Shown here piece after piece: positions 8,004-15,449 of a DNA stretch of 22,173 nucleotides. The stretch is from a bacterium (GTDB lineage Bacteria; Verrucomicrobiota; Verrucomicrobiae; Opitutales; Opitutaceae), in assembly GCA_021780625.1 (NCBI GenBank), contig JAJXYI010000670.1, forward strand, positions 1 to 22,173. The letters are read 5' to 3'. The translations under genes were made by a program, and so were the position numbers. Under the pieces are notes generated by a model. That model was not told where the DNA came from. It made no database searches and saw nothing but the letters and a program-made list of their open reading frames with translations. Position 1 is the first letter of the stretch; each line of letters starts with the position of its first letter.

Positions 8004-8774
8004 ATGTGGAAGGACGAGACACTGGGGCCCGGCCTGAAGCGGGTCCTGTTGCGCTGTCTGGTCCTCGCCGACAAGGCCGTCGCCACCGATCTGCGCGCAG
8101 CACGAGTCCGGATCAAACGCGCCCGCGCCGTACTCCGGATGGCCGAAGCTTTGGGCGCCCCCTGGGCCGCGACGGCGCGCCGGGATCTTGCGCGCCTTGC
8201 TCGAAACCTCGGCGCAACCAGAAATCACCGGGTCGTCGTCGATCTGGCCGGCGCCTGCGTTCCCGCCCTGAAGGGGAAAGCCCGCCTGTGCGCACTGGCC
8301 TTGATCGAGACTCCCTGCCCCTCTCCCAATCTCGCCGAATGGACACGGGCCCTCGCCCGACACCGGGCTTCCCTCGCATCGAAACCCTGGCCGACGCCGA
8401 AGCGGGATCAGCTGGACGCGGTCCTCGACGCCTCGCTCCGCCAGGCCCGCAGACAGGCGCGCCACGCCGCCAAGGGTGATTCGTTTCACACTTGGCGAAC
8501 TTCCGTGATCACGCTCCGCGAGCAGCTCAATGTCGTCGATGTGCGGCTGACCCGGAAGGCCCGGACCGCACGGACGCACCTCCACCGCGTGGCCCGCATC
8601 CTCGGTGACGCGGGGGACTGGCAGACGCTGATCGACGCGCTGTCGAACCGACACCTGCCCGCAGCCTGCACGGGAGGCCGCCGGCGTCTGATCAAACACG
8701 CCCGGCGGCGCCAGCGCGACTGCCTCAGGAAAGCCCTGGGGTTTTGGAAGCGCCTTCCCGACTTTCAACGCTAG
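8004..8774 (+). CDS. CHAD domain protein
   Basis: A basic, helical protein of 256 residues. CHAD proteins bind inorganic polyphosphate through conserved His, Arg and Lys residues. The first half contains DLRAARVRIKRARAVLRMAEAL (about 29-50), the usual Arg/Lys-rich helix. The second half contains SFHTWRTSVITLREQL (near 160-175), matching the second conserved HxxR...LR helix of the family. I chose ATG 8004 because GGAGA lies 10 bases upstream. ATG 7965 in the same frame is the alternative and would give 269 residues. No polyphosphate kinase or exopolyphosphatase gene is visible nearby. The stop codon overlaps that of the decayed MFS gene on the other strand. Confidence 0.8.
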   Translation: MWKDETLGPGLKRVLLRCLVLADKAVATDLRAARVRIKRARAVLRMAEALGAPWAATARRDLARLARNLGATRNHRVVVDLAGACVPALKGKARLCALALIETPCPSPNLAEWTRALARHRASLASKPWPTPKRDQLDAVLDASLRQARRQARHAAKGDSFHTWRTSVITLREQLNVVDVRLTRKARTARTHLHRVARILGDAGDWQTLIDALSNRHLPAACTGGRRRLIKHARRRQRDCLRKALGFWKRLPDFQR

Positions 8775-9828
8775 ACCGCGGGTTCGCGCTGCCAGCCGCG
8801 CCGCCCCCACCCCAGCCACAGCACGAGCAGCGAACCCGTCGCGAGAAGCACCGCACTGTATCCGAAAGCCACCGACACTCCGAACGAGTTCCACAGCGCC
8901 CCGACCGCAATGCTCGAAACGAAGTCGCCCAGCCCCTACACGCTCGCAAGCACCCCAAAGGCCATCCCGTGCTGCTCCTCCGGCACCAGTTCCGCGCAGA
9001 GCGAATCCTCGAGCGTCTCCTCGATCGCCACATAGGTCCCCCCGACCACGAACACGCCCGCCAGCATCCAAAGTCCCGCCGGTAGTACTGCGATCGCCAG
9101 CACCATCGCCGCGGCAAGGCCATTGCCAAACGCCAGCAGGCGAGGTTTGTTCCAGCGATCCGCCAGCCAATGCGAACCCCGCGTAGGCCACGTTGTGAGC
9201 CACCTAAAACCCCACCGCCACACTCGCCGCGCGGACCGCACCGAGTACGGGCGTGAGCTCCTGGACGGCCAGCAGGATCAGCAGCGTGTGCGCAAAATCA
9301 CCGGCACCAAACAATCCCACCGCCACAAAAAACCTGCGAAAGCGCGGCGGCAGCCGCTTGAACCCTCCGCGAAACGAAACCCGCGAGACACGAATCCGCT
9401 CCCGCTCCTTCACCAGGAATGCCCGGCACGCCACCGCCGCAAATCCCGGCACGAGCGTCCAGAAAAAGAGTCGCGGATAATCCAGCTCCACCCCCTTGAG
9501 CAACACGAAGGCCGTCGCAGGTCCAAGGATCGCCCCGCAGGTGTCCAGCATCCGCTCAAAACCGAACGCGCGCCCATAGGCCTCGGGAGTGACCGCCGCG
9601 GCGAGCATCGCCATGCGCACAGGAGTGCGGACGCCACGCCCCAGCCAGGCACCCGCCCTCGACGCCAGCACCTGCCACGCCGCCGCGACCCCATCGTCGC
9701 CAGAAAGGCAGGCATCGCGCTCGTGGCGATCTCGTGGGACCAGTCGCTGAACAACGACGCGAGGCCAATCCCAGCACGGTGGACGATAACCAGCGCCGGC
9801 GCCGGCGGGAGTCGTGTGCAGCCTCCAT
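8771..9828 (-). pseudogene. Decayed MFS transporter gene
   Basis: Fragments of one MFS protein are spread over three reading frames on the minus strand. From the 5' end: MEAAHDSRRRRRWL...TVLGLAS near 9828, then GIGLASLFSDWSHEIATSAMP after a frameshift. After an apparent deletion of several helices comes GRGVRTPVR...YGRAFGFERMLDT. This frame runs to VQELTPVLGAV and VGF, then hits a TAG at 9204-9206. A frameshift leads into LADRWNKPRLL...VGGTYVAIEETLEDSL (9160-8940), which ends at a TAG at 8936-8938. Beyond it the same frame continues GLGDFVSSIAVGALWNSFG to a final TAG at 8771-8773. At least two frameshifts, two in-frame stops and one internal deletion make it non-functional. It begins 58 bp after the DUF89 gene on the same strand and may once have been in its operon. 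Confidence 0.85.
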
Positions 9829-9886
9829 GGGCCGAGCTTCGGGGGACCTGCGCCCCGGGCAAGGCGGAAGCGCGAACGCCTGTGCG

Positions 9887-10777
9887 TCAACTCACCCCAT
9901 TCGCCATCTCGAGCTGCGATAAGTGGATCAGCGCCGGTCTCCCCGGGACTATGCCCAGCGGATCCGCCAGACGGCTGCACTGCGGAACCAAAAGCGCAAA
10001 ATGTCGCGGATCCTGCGCCCGCCCTTCCAGGAACGTGAGATTTTCAGGACCCTTGGCGACAATCAGATCGAACGTGTCCAGCCAGGCATCGAGAGGGCAA
10101 TCGGCGACACACGACACGTGAACCGTGGTGTACCGCGTGTGCTCGGCCAGCTTCGCGCGTGAACCCAGACCCGCGTCGATCGCGTCGGCAATCTGCGCAT
10201 CCTGCCAGAACGGCTCGCGTCGAACGAGCACGGTCACCGCAGTGTGCGATAACCGTTCGATCAGCAGGGTATCCCACAGGATCTCCCCCACGTTATCCGC
10301 CATGAACAGGACTTTGGTGGCGGACTCGCTTGCGGCGCGCAGCGCCTCGATCTCTGCCCCGGGAACGGTGTCGCCGGTCGCGAGCTTCCACGCATGGCGC
10401 ACCGATTTGGCCACTCCCCTCACCGATCGTGCCTCCCCCAGGGCATTGCCCGCAAGGGAGATTTGGACGGCCGTGGCAAATGGATCCTGCGACTCCTCCA
10501 CCCGCGAACGCAGCAGCGACATGACGCTCCATGCCGCAGTCCTCAGCCGGGTTTTCAGACTACGACACGGGTCCACATCGCCCGTGCTACCACCGACCGA
10601 CCTATAGATCTCGCTCGCAAGCACCCCGGTGGGTGTGAGGGGATCGACCATCGCCAGCATGTACAGCGACGCCTCGACCGCCGCACGGCGCGCCGGATCG
10701 GGACACTTTGACAGCCCGGCCTGGTCCACTGCCATGCGACAGAGACAGGGAAGGCATTCGAGCGGGGCAACGATCAT
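9887..10777 (-). CDS. DUF89 / ARMT1-like predicted metal-dependent phosphatase
   Basis: A 296-residue protein of the DUF89 family, whose studied members are metal-dependent phosphatases acting on phosphorylated metabolites (damage-control phosphatases). The N terminus has CLPCLC (8-13), as in the microbial subfamily with an early CxxC. MADNVGEILWDTLLIERL (159-176) is the family core with metal-binding Asp161 and Asn162. FDLIVAKGPENLTFL (236-250) is the second conserved motif, and CSRLADPLGIVPG (267-279) the third. The start at 10777 puts CxxC at the normal distance from the N terminus. It is divergent from the DUF134 regulator, and a decayed transporter gene lies downstream. Substrate unknown. 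Confidence 0.85.
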   Translation of the reverse strand: MIVAPLECLPCLCRMAVDQAGLSKCPDPARRAAVEASLYMLAMVDPLTPTGVLASEIYRSVGGSTGDVDPCRSLKTRLRTAAWSVMSLLRSRVEESQDPFATAVQISLAGNALGEARSVRGVAKSVRHAWKLATGDTVPGAEIEALRAASESATKVLFMADNVGEILWDTLLIERLSHTAVTVLVRREPFWQDAQIADAIDAGLGSRAKLAEHTRYTTVHVSCVADCPLDAWLDTFDLIVAKGPENLTFLEGRAQDPRHFALLVPQCSRLADPLGIVPGRPALIHLSQLEMANGVS

Positions 10778-10894
10778 GAGAAAGTTATTAGCATATGCCC
10801 ATTTTTATGGCGAGCAAGGTTGAAAACCATGGCAAGACGGCTTTCCTTGATGAAAACACCCCCCCCCTGCCTTCGCCTTCGAATTTTCAAATCC
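10778..10894. promoter_or_regulatory. AT-rich divergent promoter region with GCATATGC palindrome
   Basis: This 117-bp gap between the DUF89 and DUF134 genes has an unusually AT-rich segment near 10778-10810 for this genome, as expected of a promoter. A perfect 8-bp palindrome GCATATGC lies at 10791-10798, 14 bp from the DUF89 start. It is a candidate operator for the DUF134 protein, but 8-bp palindromes are common by chance. A run of nine C residues is at 10859-10867. Confidence 0.35.
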
Positions 10895-11215
10895 ATGGCA
10901 CGTCCCACCTGTCCGCGTCGCATCTCCCACGAGGCTCCCAGTACTTATTTCAAACCAGCCGGCATTCCGTTGTATGAACTCAACGAAATAGAACTGGCCG
11001 CGGACGAACTCGAGTCGCTGCGTCTCGCGGATGAAGAGGGGCTGTATCGCGTCGAGGCCGCGAAGAAGATGGGAGTCTCGCGGCAGACCTTCGATCGCAT
11101 CCTGAAACGGGCGCATCAAAAGGTGGCACACGCGCTGGTCCGCGGACACGCCCTGCGCATCGCGCGGCCACTGCCTGTGGAAAGTCGCCGGCGCCCGACT
11201 CTCGCGGTTCAGTAG
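10895..11215 (+). CDS. DUF134 family DNA-binding protein
   Basis: A 106-residue predicted transcription regulator. The DUF134 hallmark YFKPAGIPLYEL is at residues 18-29, and the LAADELESLRLADEEGLYRVEAAKKMGVSRQTFDRIL region (about 35-70) gives the sigma-70 region 4-like helix-turn-helix. It ends with AHQKVAHALVRGHALRI. I start it at 10895 (MARPTCPRR), the usual family start. In-frame ATGs at 10820 and 10829 also exist but pass through a C9 tract and add residues unlike the family. It is convergent with cydB, and the two genes overlap by seven bases at their stops. DUF134 genes are often found beside metal or cofactor genes; the divergent DUF89 gene is the obvious candidate target here. Confidence 0.88.
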   Translation: MARPTCPRRISHEAPSTYFKPAGIPLYELNEIELAADELESLRLADEEGLYRVEAAKKMGVSRQTFDRILKRAHQKVAHALVRGHALRIARPLPVESRRRPTLAVQ

Positions 11216-12243
11216 CTGGTCTTGTCCAGCTTCACTTTCCCGCGGAATATCCAGTACACGCTCGCCGTGTACGCGATCACCACCGGCACGCCGATCAGCG
11301 CGATCGTCAGCATGATCCCCAGGGTCTTCTGGGAGGACGATGCATTGAAGGCCGTAAGGCTGAGTTCCGGATTGGGATTGCTGAACACCAAGTTCGGGAA
11401 AGAGCCGATGCCAAAGATCACCATGAGGCCAAACATCGCCGCGCAGGAGGAGAGGAAGGCGTAAAACTCCTTCCCCACGTTGATCTCCCGGGGAATGTTG
11501 GCGATGGCGAGCACGACCGCCACGGCGACGACGAAGAACCACGGCTCGCTGCGGAAGGCAGCCGTCACATGAGGCACGTACAAGAGCGTCGCGAGGGTGA
11601 CGATCACGTAGCACAGAATGAACGCGATGATCAGCGGGTTGACCCAACGCCGGACGCGGGCCTGGATCTCCCCTTCGGTCTTGAGAAGGAGATAGATCGA
11701 ACCGTGCATCGCGAAGAGCGCCACCGTGGTGACGCCCATCATCAACGCGTAGGGATGGAGCATGCCGAGGAAGGACCCCGCAAATTCTCCGCGGGCGTCG
11801 AGGGGAATGCCCCAGGCGATATTCCCCATCGCCACGCCAATCAGCAAAGCCGATACGCCGCTTCCCAGCGCAAATCCGCCATCCCAGAAGGCTCGCCAGC
11901 GCGGTGACGGATGTTTGCTGCGGAATTCAATGGCGACCGCCCGAAAGATCAGCGCGCAGAGCAGCGCCATGAACGCCAGATAGAAGCCCGAAAACACCGT
12001 CGCATACACGGCGGGGAAAGCGGCGAAGAGAGCGCCGCCCCCTGTGACGAGCCACACTTCGTTGCCGTCCCAAACCGGGCCAATCGCGTTAATGAAGACG
12101 CGGCGGTCCTCGTCCTTCTTCGCCGCGAAGAGATGGATTACTCCCACCCCCAAGTCGAAGCCGTCGAGGATCACGTAGCCGGTGAACAGCACGCCGACCA
12201 GGCAGAACCAGACCGTGTTGAGATCAAGGGATCCGTAGTTCAT
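11209..12243 (-). CDS. cydB: Cytochrome bd-type quinol oxidase subunit II
   Basis: A 344-residue integral membrane protein, subunit II of the terminal oxidase that reduces oxygen to water with electrons from quinol. The N terminus has the CydB signature LDGFDLGVG (26-34) in the first helix, followed by INAIGPVWDGNEVWLVTGGGALFAAFP, the most conserved stretch of the family. Later helices include FWDGGFALGSG and AMHGSIYLLLKTEG. The start at 12243 overlaps the cydA stop (ATGA), so translation is coupled. An upstream ATG at 12282 in the same frame lies inside cydA and is unlikely. No cydX or cydCD follows; the next gene is convergent. Confidence 0.96.
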   Translation of the reverse strand: MNYGSLDLNTVWFCLVGVLFTGYVILDGFDLGVGVIHLFAAKKDEDRRVFINAIGPVWDGNEVWLVTGGGALFAAFPAVYATVFSGFYLAFMALLCALIFRAVAIEFRSKHPSPRWRAFWDGGFALGSGVSALLIGVAMGNIAWGIPLDARGEFAGSFLGMLHPYALMMGVTTVALFAMHGSIYLLLKTEGEIQARVRRWVNPLIIAFILCYVIVTLATLLYVPHVTAAFRSEPWFFVVAVAVVLAIANIPREINVGKEFYAFLSSCAAMFGLMVIFGIGSFPNLVFSNPNPELSLTAFNASSSQKTLGIMLTIALIGVPVVIAYTASVYWIFRGKVKLDKTSY

Positions 12244-13619
12244 TTGGCACCTTTCGACTTGAGTCCAAACCCCAGCGCCCACTTTCCGGCCGGATTCAGG
12301 TCGGAGTCGTCAGGCCCATGCTGGATCTTGTCATTGAGAAGGAAGACGAACACGGCAAAGAGCAGCATGTAGACCAGCGAGAACATGACCATCGAGGCAA
12401 CGACCTCATTTGCGGTCACGACTGCGGAGAGTGCTGCGGATGTTTTGAGCAGATGGTACACGATCCAAGGCTGCCGCCCAACCTCGGCGGCCCACCAGCC
12501 CGCCTGATTGGCGATCTGGGGTCCGAGCACGGCGAAGGTCATCAACCACAGGAGCACCCGGGAGCGTTCGAGCGAACCTCTCCACAGCGCCCAGACAGCC
12601 CAGAGCGCGAGCCCGATCATGGTGAAGCCTACGGCCACCATGAGATGGAAGAGCTGGAAGGTGAAGTTCACCGGCGGCCGATCGGCCGGCGCCGTCTCGT
12701 TCAGGCCGGTCACTTTTGCCGACGTCTTTCCATGGGCCAGCCAACTGAGCAGACCGGGAATCGCATAACCGTGGGTCTTCTCGTTTTTCGCATCCACCCA
12801 GCCGAACAGAGTGAGCGGAGCATGCGTCCGCGTCACATACAGGCCCTCAAACGCGGCGAGCTTCTCGGGCTGGTTCTTCGCAACGCCCTCGGCGCTCTTG
12901 TGCCCGGTGAGCAGCGTCAGGAGCGAGGCGAACAGCGCGAACGCCAGGCCGATTCGCACCGAAGCCAGCGCAAATTCGCGGTGCCTCCTGCGAAGCAGAT
13001 ACCAGGCGCCAACGCTCACCATCAGCCAGGCCCCGGCCTGCCAGGCCCCGCTCAGCGTGTGGCTGAGCCGCTGCATCGACGACGGGTTGAACACCATCGC
13101 CCAGAAGTCCGTGACCTCCGCCCGCGCATTCAGACCCGTGCCCACGATATGAAAACCGGCCGGCGTCTGCATCCAGGAATTGGCGACAACAATCCACACC
13201 GCGCTGAAATGCGCTCCGAGCGCCACCATGCACGTCGAAAAGAAGTGCATCTTGGGGCCCACCTTGTCCCAGCCGAACAGCAGCACGGCGAGAAATCCCG
13301 ACTCCAGGAAGAACGCAAAAATGCCCTCGGCCGCCAGCGCACTGCCAAACACGTCGCCCACATACCGCGAATAGGTCGCCCAGTTCGTCCCAAACTCGAA
13401 TTCCATCACGATGCCCGTGGCCACGCCGATCGCAAAGGTCAGGGCGAACACCTTCGTCCAGTACCGGGCCATCTGATGGTAGAGCGGGTTGCGCGTGATC
13501 AGCCACAACGCTTCGATGACCACCAGCAAAATGCCCAGGCCGATGCTCAGCGGCGGGTAAAGATAATGGAAGGTGATGGTCAGCGCGAATTGAAGGCGGG
13601 AGAGAAGAAGGACGCTCAT
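12240..13619 (-). CDS. cydA: Cytochrome bd-type quinol oxidase subunit I
   Basis: A 459-residue membrane protein, the haem-bearing subunit of cytochrome bd oxidase. [22 protein letters not shown] (7-28) carries His18, the counterpart of the high-spin haem ligand His19 of the E. coli protein. [12 protein letters not shown] holds Glu98 and Glu106, matching the conserved Glu99 and Glu107. His187 in LSHTLSGAW and probably Met327 in FHLMVAVG are the low-spin haem b558 ligands. [12 protein letters not shown] is the C-terminal signature. The protein is shorter than the 522-residue E. coli CydA because the quinol-binding Q-loop is short. The start at 13619 is set by the family N terminus; the frame is open upstream to 14072 but is not CydA-like there. 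Confidence 0.96.
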   Translation of the reverse strand: MSVLLLSRLQFALTITFHYLYPPLSIGLGILLVVIEALWLITRNPLYHQMARYWTKVFALTFAIGVATGIVMEFEFGTNWATYSRYVGDVFGSALAAEGIFAFFLESGFLAVLLFGWDKVGPKMHFFSTCMVALGAHFSAVWIVVANSWMQTPAGFHIVGTGLNARAEVTDFWAMVFNPSSMQRLSHTLSGAWQAGAWLMVSVGAWYLLRRRHREFALASVRIGLAFALFASLLTLLTGHKSAEGVAKNQPEKLAAFEGLYVTRTHAPLTLFGWVDAKNEKTHGYAIPGLLSWLAHGKTSAKVTGLNETAPADRPPVNFTFQLFHLMVAVGFTMIGLALWAVWALWRGSLERSRVLLWLMTFAVLGPQIANQAGWWAAEVGRQPWIVYHLLKTSAALSAVVTANEVVASMVMFSLVYMLLFAVFVFLLNDKIQHGPDDSDLNPAGKWALGFGLKSKGAK

Positions 13620-13980
13620 GGAGGAAAAGGCTGTGGGTTGAGCGCCACGCCACCGCCGGCACCCGTGGCCGGCGGCATTGCAGCGGTGGGATCTTAGTTG
13701 CGGCGATTCGGCCCGGCAAGGACCGCTTTCGCCCTCCACTCTGCCCCGCCATCCCAGGCGGTCAAACGAGGCCCCCGATTCCCAAGTCCCATAGTAGGCT
13801 CGCTCATATCGCCGATCAGAACCCAAGCGGGCAGCGTCGCAAAATCCGCCCGCGGGCAGCACGGAGGCGAGCAGGCCCATGCCGGCGAACGGCGCGGGCG
13901 TCTCCATTGTTTTGGCACCACTGTGGCCGCCAACCGCTTGCCCCAGGGTCCGCAGGGACTCCAAAAATTCGTGCTTGAAG
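13620..13980. other. Divergent intergenic region between cydA and arsR
   Basis: About 360 bp separate the minus-strand cydAB operon from the plus-strand metalloid cluster. Both promoters must lie here. A TACTAT-like box on the minus strand near 13790-13796 is a weak -10 candidate for cydA. Open frames crossing the region have no recognisable protein features. I see no RNA gene or repeat. The arsR operator follows at its right edge. Confidence 0.4.
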
Positions 13981-13998
13981 TTTCGCATTTTTGCGAAA
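13981..13998. promoter_or_regulatory. Candidate ArsR operator O1 upstream of arsR
   Basis: TTTCGCATTTTTGCGAAA is a perfect inverted repeat with 7-bp arms and a 4-bp spacer, ending 12 bp before the arsR start. TTGAAG directly in front of it (13975-13980) could be a -35 box, placing the palindrome across the promoter. A second copy with 15 of 18 identical bases overlaps the permease start, which makes specific ArsR binding likely. Confidence 0.75.
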
Positions 13999-14010
13999 TC
14001 GTGGGCCCGT

Positions 14011-14325
14011 ATGACTCTCAAGCAGCGCACCGCCGTCTTCAAGGCCCTGGGACATCCGGCCCGGCTCCGCATCGTCGATGCGGTGACCGATGGCGAGCTG
14101 TGCGTGTGCGACCTGGTGGAAATCGCCGGCCTGGGCTGGTCGACGGTCTCCCGTCATCTCTCGGTACTCAAGCAGGCCGGCGTGCTCGAGGACGAGAAAC
14201 GGGGACAGCAGGTGTTCTACCGCCTCAGGCTCCCCTGCGTGGCCGAGCTTTCGAGCTGCCTCGACCGGCCGGCGACCCGCAACGCCAAGGCCACCCGGCA
14301 AAACTCAAAACGCTGCGGCAGCTGA
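14011..14325 (+). CDS. arsR: ArsR/SmtB-family metalloregulator
   Basis: A 104-residue winged-helix repressor. ELCVCDL at 29-35 gives Cys31 and Cys33, the classical As(III)/Sb(III)-binding CVC of the alpha-3 site. Cys76 and Cys83 in PCVAELSSCL, and Cys102, are further thiols that could complete a metal site. The recognition helix is STVSRHLSVLKQAGVL (44-59) and the wing is EDEKRGQQVFYRL. The start at 14011 (MTLKQRTAVFKALGHPARLRI) fits the family; the frame is open upstream but not ArsR-like. It is the first gene of the plus-strand cluster and probably represses itself through O1 and the permease through O2. Release by trivalent arsenic or antimony is expected from the CVC motif. Confidence 0.92.
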   Translation: MTLKQRTAVFKALGHPARLRIVDAVTDGELCVCDLVEIAGLGWSTVSRHLSVLKQAGVLEDEKRGQQVFYRLRLPCVAELSSCLDRPATRNAKATRQNSKRCGS

Positions 14326-14333
14326 CTTTTTTT
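14312..14333 (+). terminator. Weak intrinsic-terminator-like element at the arsR end
   Basis: A short stem GCTG-CGG-CAGC (14312-14322) overlaps the arsR stop codon and is followed after four bases by seven T residues (14327-14333). The stem is only four base pairs, so termination would be partial. It would fit separate control of the permease from the next operator. Confidence 0.3.
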
Positions 14334-14342
14334 GCCCAATTA

Positions 14343-14360
14343 TTTCGCCTTTTAACGAAA
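14343..14360. promoter_or_regulatory. Candidate ArsR operator O2 overlapping the permease start codon
   Basis: TTTCGCCTTTTAACGAAA shares 15 of 18 bases with O1, keeps the same TTTCG-N8-CGAAA architecture, and can be extended to 6-bp ATTTCG/CGAAAT arms. Its last base is the A of the permease ATG. Bound repressor here would block initiation or elongation of the permease operon. Confidence 0.7.
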
Positions 14361-15391
14361 TGAAATTACATTCTCCCTCCCTTCGCTCCGTTGCCGCCGC
14401 GCTTGCCGGCCTGGCGGTCTGGCTGCTGATCTATCTTCGCCTGGAGCCCTTCGCAAAGTGGCTGAGCTACGACGTGCTGGGCCTGCATCCCTCGAGCCGC
14501 CTGGGTTCGGCCGTCGAGTTCTTCGTCTTCGAGGCGCCCAAGGTGCTGCTCCTGCTGCTGCTCGTGGTGTTCGTCGTCGGCATTCTCCGCTCCTTTTTCA
14601 CCCCGGCCCGCACGCGGGCCCTCCTCCAGGGAAGTCGCGAGTCCACGGGCAATGTCCTCGCCGCCCTACTCGGAATCGTGACCCCGTTCTGTTCCTGTTC
14701 GGCGGTGCCCCTGTTCATCGGCTTCGTCACCACGGGAGTCCCCCTTGGCGTCACTTTCTCGTTTCTGATCTCCGCCCCGATGGTCAACGAAGTCGCGCTG
14801 GTGCTGCTCTTCGGCCTGTTCGGCTGGAGGGTCGCCGGGCTGTATATGGTAACCGGCGTCCTCATCGCCATCGTCGCGGGCTGGATCATCGGGCGCCTGA
14901 AGCTGGAGCGCTTCGTTGAGGAATGGGTCTACGCGAGCAAGCCCCCTGTCGCCGAGGTGGCCGACGAGCGCATCGCCTTCGGTCTGCGTGTCCGGGCTGG
15001 CACCGAGGCGGTAAGGGACATCGTCGGCCGAGTCTGGCCGTACGTGCTCGCGGGCATCGCGATCGGCGCCGGCATCCACGGCTACGTGCCCACCAATGCG
15101 ATGGCCGCTCTCATGGGTAAGGCGGCCTGGTGGTCCGTGCCGCTCTCCGTGCTGATCGGCGTTCCGATGTATTCCAACGCCGCGGGCATCATCCCCATTG
15201 TCCAGGCCCTGCTCGGCAAGGGCGCCGCACTCGGCACGGTGCTCGCGTTCATGATGTCCGTCATCGGGCTGTCGTTCCCCGAAGCGGTCATCCTGCGCAA
15301 GGTCCTGAAGCTGCCCCTCATCTTCATCTTCTTCGGCGTCGTCGCCGTCGGCATTATGATCGTCGGTTTCCTGTTCAACGCCGTCATGTGA
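14360..15391 (+). CDS. PF03773-type permease, ArsP-like
   Basis: A 343-residue inner-membrane protein with eight or more hydrophobic helices. The family motif TPFCSCSAVPLFIGF (108-122) carries the Cys111-Ser-Cys113 pair seen in ArsP-type permeases, some of which export trivalent organoarsenicals. SAPMVNEVALVLLFGLFGWR (138-157), GVPMYSNAAGIIPI (267-280) and MSVIGLSFPEAVILRKVLK (299-317) are other conserved stretches in the second half. The start at 14360 is the only ATG near the first helix. The gene lies 34 bp after arsR, with a second ArsR operator across its start. Members of this family are often next to ArsR and a small CxxC thioredoxin-like protein; here both are present, but four genes apart. 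Substrate (As, Sb or organic forms) is inferred. Confidence 0.88.
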   Translation: MKLHSPSLRSVAAALAGLAVWLLIYLRLEPFAKWLSYDVLGLHPSSRLGSAVEFFVFEAPKVLLLLLLVVFVVGILRSFFTPARTRALLQGSRESTGNVLAALLGIVTPFCSCSAVPLFIGFVTTGVPLGVTFSFLISAPMVNEVALVLLFGLFGWRVAGLYMVTGVLIAIVAGWIIGRLKLERFVEEWVYASKPPVAEVADERIAFGLRVRAGTEAVRDIVGRVWPYVLAGIAIGAGIHGYVPTNAMAALMGKAAWWSVPLSVLIGVPMYSNAAGIIPIVQALLGKGAALGTVLAFMMSVIGLSFPEAVILRKVLKLPLIFIFFGVVAVGIMIVGFLFNAVM

Positions 15392-15449
15392 CCCCTCCCC
15401 GTGCCGCCACCCCGCAGAATCCTTTGAAACCGCACGCATGTTCCCAACC

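Noticed and set aside
7617..9203. 528-residue minus-strand open frame over the CHAD gene
   Set aside because: Only its first residues (AHNVAYAGFALAGG) are real, as a piece of the decayed MFS; the rest is antisense to CHAD.
10795..10977. 60-residue open frame from the DUF89/DUF134 spacer
   Set aside because: Overlaps the DUF134 start in another frame and has no protein-like features.
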